A stretch of 6,974 nucleotides of DNA from Methanobrevibacter sp. (lineage in GTDB: Archaea > Methanobacteriota > Methanobacteria > Methanobacteriales > Methanobacteriaceae), in contig WRMT01000168.1 of NCBI GenBank assembly GCA_009777005.1, positions 1 through 6,974 of the forward strand. Reading direction: 5' to 3'. The position numbers were made by a program, and so were the translations under genes. The first letter of the stretch is position 1, and each line of letters begins with the position of its first letter. This document shows, piece by piece, positions 1 through 6,300 of this stretch. Below the pieces are notes generated by a model that was given only the letters and a program-made list of their open reading frames with translations, did no database searches and had not been told where the DNA came from.

Positions 1-376
1 AGAATAATATTTTATTAAGATTAAAATTTTTTAGAATTAAAATTAAATTTTTTAGAATAATATTTTATTAAGATTAAAATTTTTTAGAAGTTAAATTATG
101 TTGTTTTAGAGTTTAATTAATTTTTTTTAGAATTAAAATTAAATTTTTTAGAATAAGAATTTTATTAAAATTAATTTTTTTTAGAAGTTATATTAAGTTG
201 TTTCAGAGTTTAATTAAGTTTTTTTTAGAAATTTATTTAATTTTTTTAGAATTAAGATTAAATTTTTTAGAATAAGAATTTTATTAAAATTAAATTTTTT
301 TCAGAATAAGAATTTTATTAAAATTAATTTTTTTTTAGAAGTTAATTTAATTTTTTAAGAATTAAAATTAAATTTT
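1..376. repeat. AT-rich tandem array of T-tract-ending units, non-coding
   Basis: This stretch has no credible open frame and consists of about 15 head-to-tail units. Each begins AGAA or AGAG and nearly all end in a run of roughly 6-9 T on the plus strand. I parse the units as starting at 1, 33, 54, 86, 108, 129, 150, 183, 205, 227, 248, 269, 303, 337 and 358. Two size classes alternate: 20-22 bp and 32-34 bp. The long units at 150, 269 and 303 share a near-identical core containing the dyad AATTTTATTAAAATT. Unit types recur in the order long, AGAAGTTA-type, AGAGTTTAATTAA-type, AGAATTAAAATTAAA-type, so there is a higher-order repeat. The array reaches the left edge and may continue. Function is unknown; it could stop transcription arriving from the left (T-tracts terminate archaeal RNA polymerase), be curved DNA, or both. 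Confidence 0.85.
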
Positions 377-379
377 GGG

Positions 380-387
380 TTTATATT
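380..387 (+). promoter_or_regulatory. Candidate TATA box for the glycosyltransferase gene
   Basis: TTTATATT, followed by an overlapping TTATATTTT around 386-394, resembles the archaeal box A. With the usual spacing of about 25 bp, transcription would start near 405-414. That leaves a leader of only about 5-14 nt before the ATG at 419. No clear GGTGA Shine-Dalgarno is present there (only AAGG at 402-405), which fits a very short or leaderless transcript. The surrounding DNA is so AT-rich that a TATA-like string could occur by chance. Confidence 0.35.
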
Positions 388-418
388 ATATTTTATTTAT
401 TAAGGTTTTTTTGATATT

Positions 419-2272
419 ATGTTTTCGAAGATTGTTTCTGGGTTTAAATCTTTTTTTAGTGTTCATAAAAAGGATATTTTAGCTTTAATATTTTTAACAC
501 TTTTCATGGCAATTTTAAGTTATTATCTATTAGAAAAAGACATGGAAATGGGAGTATATTATGTAAGGGATGTTTTTTCTTATTTGAATAGTGCACTAAA
601 TCTTGCAGGTTTTCCTTCAGGTTTAAGTTCATCTCGTGGATTATCTCCATTTGTCCCTTTTTTAACTTCTTTGATTTTTAGAACTGGGTATGTAGAAGAT
701 TATGCTATAATGATTATTTCCACATTATTCTTTTTCTTATCAGCAATAGCTATTTATGTTTTTTTAAGACTAAGATTCAATGAGTTATATTCTCTAAGTG
801 GAGCAATAATATTTTCAACATTTTCAATTAATTTAGCTTGGGCTTCTAAAGGTATGTTAGATATCCCTGCATTATTTTTCTCAATTTTGATAATTTATTT
901 CACATTTTTAGCTATTGATAAAAATTCTAAATATTGGGCTTTGGTTTTTCCTATTTTTGTTTTAGGATTTTTTACAAGATACACTGTTGTTTTAATTATA
1001 TTTGTAGTTTTGATTTCAGTATTTACAGTATATAATCCTTTTGAATATATAAAAAATAATTTGAAAAATATTTTTGCAGGATTAAGTTTAGGAGTATTAA
1101 GTTCTGTTCCTTTTTTCTTGTATTATTATTTGAATAAAATTCCTTTATTCTTTTTATCTCAAACAAATGCAATTTCTAATCAAACAGCATCTGCTGCAGG
1201 AATTGTTGTAAAAACTAATCCTTTTTATTATTTAAATAATTTAGCTATTTATCTTTCAACTTTACAAAACCCTCCATATTCAATCAAATCCGGTGCATTT
1301 CAATTCTCTGAGTTAAGGTGGATAGGGGGAGAACCATCAATTGTATCATATATACTGTTAATTATACTCTTAGTAGGTGTGATAATTTACTTTTATAAGT
1401 TTTTAAATAAAAAAAATAATATTTTAAAACTTGAGAAAAAGGATAGAGGATTTATTATAAAAACATTAATATTTTTAATATCTTTAACAGGATTTATAAT
1501 TACTTTTTACAATATTTCTGTCATATATTCGATTGTTTTGTTTTCTATAGCTATTTTGTCAGGATATAGATTGATTTATAAGTCGAAAATTCCACACCTC
1601 AATCTTGATTTTTTAGTTTTTAACTGGTTTATGGTTAATCTAATATTTTTTAGTTCTCATCTAACTAAAGTGGATAGATATGCTATTACTTTAACTCCAG
1701 CTATTGGATACTTTATAGTTTTAGCAATGTATATGATTTATAAACAAATTGAAAACTCAAAATACAAATTTTCAAAGTTTAAAATCATATCTAAAATCAA
1801 TGCTTCTAAATTATTTAAACTTTTTAAACTATCTGAATTATTTAAACTTTCTAAAACATTTAAAAAATCAAATATGTCTAAAATAATTTTACCTATATCT
1901 TTAATCATTGTTTTAATATTATTCACTACTTTTGGTTTTTCAAATAACCCAACAACTTTTGATAACCAAGAGCATACAGATATTCTGAATGCATCAAAAA
2001 ATGAAAAAGCTATAGCTAATTTTTTAATTGATTATGATGATAATTACAACTCAAAGACTATTTGGGCTGATAGAGGAGGAGATTTTTCATTTTTCCTAAA
2101 AATGAATATTCCCTCATTAGATGGGATTTCTAACCAGACAAATTTTACTGAAATTATGATGGAAAATAATGTTAGCTATTTTATTGCTAATGGAAAAAAA
2201 GATAACATAAAGAAGGATTATGTAGTTGTAGAAAACAAAGGAAATGTGTATTTATATAAGTTAAACACTTGA
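419..2272 (+). CDS. Multi-pass membrane glycosyltransferase, GT-C fold (PMT/ArnT-like, family 39-type)
   Basis: The 617-residue protein is strongly hydrophobic, with many predicted membrane helices (for example about 18-37, 97-116, 126-141, 148-166, 173-205, 218-236, 307-327, 346-365, 368-382, 398-412, 425-441 and 487-505). It ends in a soluble domain of about 110 residues (506-617), probably on the outer face. After the first helix comes an extracytoplasmic loop with the acidic pattern V-R-D-V-F-S-Y-L (D51), followed by G-M-L-D-I-P (D148). These acidic loop motifs are typical of GT-C enzymes that take sugar from a polyprenyl-phosphate carrier. The D-R-Y-A-I-T-L-T-P segment (419-427) is also commonly conserved in archaeal members. 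The likely role is transfer of a dolichol-phosphate-linked sugar to a surface glycan or protein; donor and acceptor cannot be read from sequence. The start is the first ATG after an in-frame TAA at 401-403. The gene stands alone on its strand and converges with the prenyltransferase gene. Confidence 0.8.
   Translation: MFSKIVSGFKSFFSVHKKDILALIFLTLFMAILSYYLLEKDMEMGVYYVRDVFSYLNSALNLAGFPSGLSSSRGLSPFVPFLTSLIFRTGYVEDYAIMIISTLFFFLSAIAIYVFLRLRFNELYSLSGAIIFSTFSINLAWASKGMLDIPALFFSILIIYFTFLAIDKNSKYWALVFPIFVLGFFTRYTVVLIIFVVLISVFTVYNPFEYIKNNLKNIFAGLSLGVLSSVPFFLYYYLNKIPLFFLSQTNAISNQTASAAGIVVKTNPFYYLNNLAIYLSTLQNPPYSIKSGAFQFSELRWIGGEPSIVSYILLIILLVGVIIYFYKFLNKKNNILKLEKKDRGFIIKTLIFLISLTGFIITFYNISVIYSIVLFSIAILSGYRLIYKSKIPHLNLDFLVFNWFMVNLIFFSSHLTKVDRYAITLTPAIGYFIVLAMYMIYKQIENSKYKFSKFKIISKINASKLFKLFKLSELFKLSKTFKKSNMSKIILPISLIIVLILFTTFGFSNNPTTFDNQEHTDILNASKNEKAIANFLIDYDDNYNSKTIWADRGGDFSFFLKMNIPSLDGISNQTNFTEIMMENNVSYFIANGKKDNIKKDYVVVENKGNVYLYKLNT
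1811..1850 (+). repeat. Short internal direct repeat in the glycosyltransferase gene
   Basis: The 13-mer TTATTTAAACTTT occurs at 1811-1823 and again at 1838-1850, an offset of 27 bp (nine codons). It encodes the repeated L-F-K-L pattern in the basic loop at residues 461-483 (S-K-L-F-K-L-F-K-L-S-E-L-F-K-L-S-K-T-F). The loop lies between two membrane helices, so it is probably a cytosolic amphipathic segment that grew by in-frame duplication. It is unlikely to belong to the catalytic core. Confidence 0.6.
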
Positions 2273-2309
2273 TTCAAGGAGTATTATTCTTTAAAAAAGT
2301 TAAATATTA

Positions 2310-2344
2310 GTAAAATTTTAACCATACCTTCTTTAAAATTTTAC
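2310..2344. terminator. 12-bp perfect inverted repeat between convergent genes, candidate bidirectional terminator
   Basis: GTAAAATTTTAA (2310-2321) and TTAAAATTTTAC (2333-2344) are exact reverse complements separated by 11 nt. They lie in the 99-bp gap between the stop codons of the two convergent genes (2272 and 2372). The structure reads the same from both sides, so a hairpin would form in either transcript. The stem is almost all A-T, each arm is itself nearly palindromic, and there is no long T-run right after it. It may therefore be an RNA 3'-end structure or processing site rather than a classic terminator. Confidence 0.45.
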
Positions 2345-2371
2345 ACAATTTAATATAAATTAAAAGATTAT

Positions 2372-3226
2372 TTAAAAAGAACCAATAGCAAATGATATGA
2401 ATGTAATCATCATTCCAATTTTAATTAATTTTGAAACTTTTTTACAATTTTCAGGTGTTTGGTCTTTCAGTATTTTATAAGCTCCATATAGGAAAATAGC
2501 TATAGCTATTGAAAGAATTACAAGGAAATAAACATTGAAGATTCCATTAAAATAAAGGACGGGGCTTAAAACACTAGCTAAAACCATTAAAAAACTAGTT
2601 AATATTGAGGATATTTTGTTTCCATAAGCTATTGGTAAAGTTTTAGCTTTTTCTAACTTGTCTCCTTCAATATCTTCCATATCTTTAGTTATTTCGCGTG
2701 CCATGGTCATAATGCCAGCAAAAAATCCTAAGTAAAGAGATATATGGATTATTATACTTGATGAAGTATCTAATCCAATTATAATTCCTGCAAAAATAAA
2801 ACAAAGTCCTGTTAAAAAAGAAATAGCTATATTTCCAATTAAAGCTATTTTTTTAAGACTTTTAGCATAATAAAACATTAATAATGAAGATAATGCAACA
2901 ATCAAAGTAGGAGTGAAATTTTCAAGTAAATAACCAATAAAAATGCCTAAAATAATAGCTACTGCAAAGAGTAATAAAGCATAAAAATATGCATTTTTTA
3001 AAGATATTCTTCCAGAAGGAATTGGTCGATTTGGTTTGTTAACAGCATCAATTTTATGATCAAAATAATCATTAATAACATTTCCTCCACCAGTAGCTAA
3101 AAATACAGCTATAGCTCCTAATATAAGCGGATAACTATAATTTTGTTCAATAATTCCCATTAAAATAACAGCAATCACTGCCATTGCAGCATTTCCAGGT
3201 CTAATTATCTCTAAGTATGGATTCAT
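2372..3226 (-). CDS. Digeranylgeranylglyceryl phosphate synthase (UbiA-family prenyltransferase)
   Basis: The 284-residue protein is a UbiA-superfamily integral membrane enzyme. By family, it is the archaeal geranylgeranylglycerol-phosphate geranylgeranyltransferase, which transfers the second geranylgeranyl chain from GGPP to geranylgeranylglyceryl phosphate. This is a committed step of archaeal ether-lipid synthesis in the membrane. The first Asp-rich motif is N-D-Y-F-D-H-K-I-D (52-60), followed by N-K-P-N-R-P-I-P-S-G (63-72). The second is R-E-I-T-K-D-M-E-D-I-E-G-D (177-189). These Asp residues bind Mg2+ and diphosphate in the family. The Y-A-K-S-L-K-K segment (120-126) and the opening Y-L-E-I-I-R-P-G-N-A (4-13) are also typical. 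Around eight or nine hydrophobic helices are visible and the length is normal. The start at 3226 is supported by a GGTGAT sequence just upstream. Menaquinone or heme UbiA paralogues are less likely given the N-terminal R-P-G-N pattern and the archaeal setting. Confidence 0.93.
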   Translation of the reverse strand: MNPYLEIIRPGNAAMAVIAVILMGIIEQNYSYPLILGAIAVFLATGGGNVINDYFDHKIDAVNKPNRPIPSGRISLKNAYFYALLLFAVAIILGIFIGYLLENFTPTLIVALSSLLMFYYAKSLKKIALIGNIAISFLTGLCFIFAGIIIGLDTSSSIIIHISLYLGFFAGIMTMAREITKDMEDIEGDKLEKAKTLPIAYGNKISSILTSFLMVLASVLSPVLYFNGIFNVYFLVILSIAIAIFLYGAYKILKDQTPENCKKVSKLIKIGMMITFISFAIGSF

Positions 3227-3229
3227 TTA

Positions 3230-3235
3230 ATCACC
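3230..3235 (-). promoter_or_regulatory. Shine-Dalgarno site of the prenyltransferase gene
   Basis: Read on the minus strand, the bases before the ATG at 3226 are GTGATGGTGATTAA. GGTGAT matches the archaeal anti-SD at the 3' end of 16S rRNA (AUCACCUCC), with the GGTG core five bases from the ATG. This fixes the start of the prenyltransferase and implies a leadered transcript. Confidence 0.8.
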
Positions 3236-3245
3236 ATCACAATAT

Positions 3246-3252
3246 AAAAAAA
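3246..3252 (-). terminator. T7 tract between the NACHT-WD40 gene and the prenyltransferase gene, possible terminator
   Basis: The 84-bp gap between the two minus-strand genes contains a run of seven T (minus strand) followed by ATATT, about 60 nt after the stop of the large gene. A U-run of this length can end archaeal transcripts. However, it lies only about 10 nt upstream of the GGTGAT site, and I find no well-placed TATA box downstream of it for a separate promoter. Read-through from the large gene, or a promoter farther up in the gap, are both possible. Confidence 0.25.
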
Positions 3253-3310
3253 GGTTCAAAGTTATCAAGTAGTTAATAAGAAAATTCACATTAAAATTTG
3301 ATATTATCTT

Positions 3311-6300
3311 TTAAAAAACCATTTTTTTCTTTTCACTTTCTTTCTCTTTAGAATTTTCATCATTAGCTAAATTATTTTCAAAACTATTTTTATCTCCATT
3401 TCTTTCTTTTTCAAAATTATTATTTTTTTCATATATTTGATTATTTTCACCTTTAAGTTTAGCTAATTCTTTAAATATATTTTCATTGAAGTTATCTTTA
3501 TTAGACCTAACTACTTTCTTATCTACGAGGTTTAAAATCTTTGGAATGTTTATTATAGTGTCTCTATCATAATCTTTAATTTTCTCAGATAATTCATCCC
3601 ACGGAACAATATAAGGACTTAATTTCTTATCAACATCTTTATCTGCACTATAAATCCAACCAAGAAGTACTCGTTCTTTCACCCATTCTTCATGAACAAG
3701 TTCAGCTAATGATTCAATTTCTTCTATGGAAAACTCTTTTACTTCTTCTCTTTTATCAGCTATTGAAGCTATTTCACAGCCAATTAAGTTCAATTTTCGA
3801 GGAATAGACTTAGCTTGATTAATATTTGAAAGTTTAAGGTCTTCTGGTAAATCATTGAAACTAAGATAATCAATAGTTAATCCTTGCTTTGTTCTCAAAT
3901 CATTATAATATTCATGTGTTTTTATAGCTAATTCATTGAAATCTGAATTTTCATCAAAATTAGCTAAGTCATTATTTTCAATTCTCATATTATTCTCTTC
4001 AACAATAATCGGTTCATGGGTAAAATCATTAACTTTTAATTCTTTATCACAATAGCTACATTTGACAATATTTCCTAAATCCTCTTCAAAAATTTTAAAA
4101 AATTTACCACAGTATTTACATCCAATACTAAGCTGTTTGTCTAAATCACGATGAGCGGTTACAATAGCTATTCCTAGTTTTAAGTTTTCAATTGTGTATT
4201 TTAATATTTGACCAGTTGATCCTCCAGCTACTATTTGGTGGTTATTATTTGAAATAGTGCATGAGTTTATAGCTTCGTCTGTGTTTAGAAATATAATGGG
4301 GTTGCATGATTCTTTTTGCCAGTCCCAAAAATGTACAGATTTATCAGTTGATCCAGAAACAACATACTTATCATCATGAGAAAAACACACACTACTCACT
4401 CCGTCTTTGTGTCCTTTTAGTTGTGTTATTTCTTTTTGTGTTTTTAGATCCCAGATACGAATAGTTTTGTCAGTTGATCCTGATACTATATATTTATCAT
4501 CGTGAGAAAAGTGTACACTATTCACCCAGTCGGTGTGTCCTTTTAGTAGTGCTATTTCTTTTTGTGTTTCTAAATCCCAAACACGAATAGATTTATCAGT
4601 TGATCCTGATACTATGTATTTATCATCGTGAGAAAAGTGTACACTATTCACTCCGTCTTCGTGTCCTTTTAGTTGTGTTATTTCTTTTTGTGTTTTTAGG
4701 TTCCAAACACGAACAGTTCTATCATCTGATCCTGATACTATGTATTTATCATCGTGAGAAAAGTGTACACTATTCACCCAGTTTTTGTGTCCTTTTAGTT
4801 GTGCTATTTCTTCTTGTGTTTCTAGATCCAAAATATGGACAGACCTATCAGCTGATCCTGATACAATATATTTATTTCCAGAGGAAAAACACACACTAAG
4901 CACTTGGTTGGTGTGTTTTTTTAGTTGTGTTATTTCTTTTTGTGTTTTTAGGTTCCAAATACGAACAGTTCTATCATCTGATCCTGATACAATATAATTA
5001 TCATCGGAAGAAAAACACACACTATTCACTCCACTGGTGTGTTTTTTTAGTTGTGTTGTTTCTTTTTGTGTTTTTAGGTTCCAAATACGAACAGTTCTAT
5101 CATCTGATCCTGATACTATATATTTATCATCGTGAGAAAAATGTACACTATTCACCTTGCTGGTGTGTTTTTTTAGTTGTGTTATTTCTTTTTGTGTTTT
5201 TAGGTTCCAAATACGAATAGTTTTATCATCTGATCCTGATACTATATATTTATCCTTGGAAGAAAAACACACATTCCTCACCCAGTCGGTGTGTCCTTTT
5301 AGTTGTGCTATTTCTTTTTGTGTTTTTAGGTTCCAAACACGAATAGACCCATCAGCTGATCCTGATACTATATACTTATCATCGGAGGAAAAGTGCACAC
5401 TATTCACTCGGTTTTTGTGTCCTTTTAGTTGTGTTATTTCTTTTTGTGTTTTTAGGTTCCAAACACGAACAGTCCTATCAGTTGATCCTGATACTATATA
5501 TTTATCATTGTGAGAAAAGTGCACACTATTCACCCAGTCGGTGTGTCCTTTTAGTTGTGTTATTTCTTTTTGTGTTTTTAGGTTCCAAATACGAATAGTT
5601 TTATCATCTGATCCTGATACTATGTATTTATCATTGTGAGAAAAGTGCACACTATTCACCCAGTCGGTGTGTCCTTTTAGTTGTGCTATTTCTTCTTGTG
5701 TTTCTAGATCCCAAACACGAACAGTTCTATCATCTGATCCTGATACTATATATTTGTCATTGGAGGAAAAGTGCACACTATTCACTCCGTTTTCGTGTCC
5801 TTTTAGTTGTGCTATTTCTTCTTGTGTTTCTAGATCCCAAACATGAACACTCATATCGTATGATCCTGATACAATGTACTTATCTTTGGAAGAAAAACAC
5901 ACACTAAGCACATCACCTGTGTGTCCTGTTAGTGTTGTTTTCAGTGGTCCTGTTGGTGTGTTCATTTGATGAAGTGACTTTAACCACGGATAGTCAGTAT
6001 TTTCATTGATTTCATTCAATAATTTTTTAATTTTTGGATTTTCATATGTCGTTAATCTTCCCCATAGTTGGCTGGGTAAACTTTTAATATTTTCTTTTAA
6101 AAGGTGTGTAGACATTGTTAATGTGTTTTTTATTAGATAGAGATGATTTTTGCTGTCTTTATTTTTATAGTCAATATAGTTATAGTCCTTAATTGTGTTG
6201 AATATATTGGATAATTCTGATTTATTTTTAATCCAACTATAGATGGAGAGTATTTCCTCTAAAAAGCTTGTGTTTGTAGATTCTTTTAGATGGTAAGGTA

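Noticed and set aside
1..376. CRISPR array or coding region in the AT-rich repeats
   Set aside because: The units are contiguous with no unique spacers, and there are stops in all frames. The pattern is a simple AT-rich tandem array.
1738..1926. Minus-strand 62-codon open frame
   Set aside because: It lies antisense to the membrane glycosyltransferase, overlaps the low-complexity L-F-K-L region, and has no ribosome binding site or recognisable product.
3241..3249. TATATT read on the minus strand as the TATA box of the prenyltransferase gene
   Set aside because: It lies only about 15-20 nt before the ATG, so a start about 25 nt downstream would fall inside the coding region, past the Shine-Dalgarno.
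4600..5907. Several plus-strand open frames of 70-118 codons with repeated Cys/Phe/Val-rich peptides
   Set aside because: They lie antisense to the WD40 repeats and repeat with the same 126-bp period. They are shadows of the repeat array, without start signals of their own.
4295..5932. CRISPR array
   Set aside because: The period is regular, but the whole 126-bp unit is conserved and coding, with no unique spacers.
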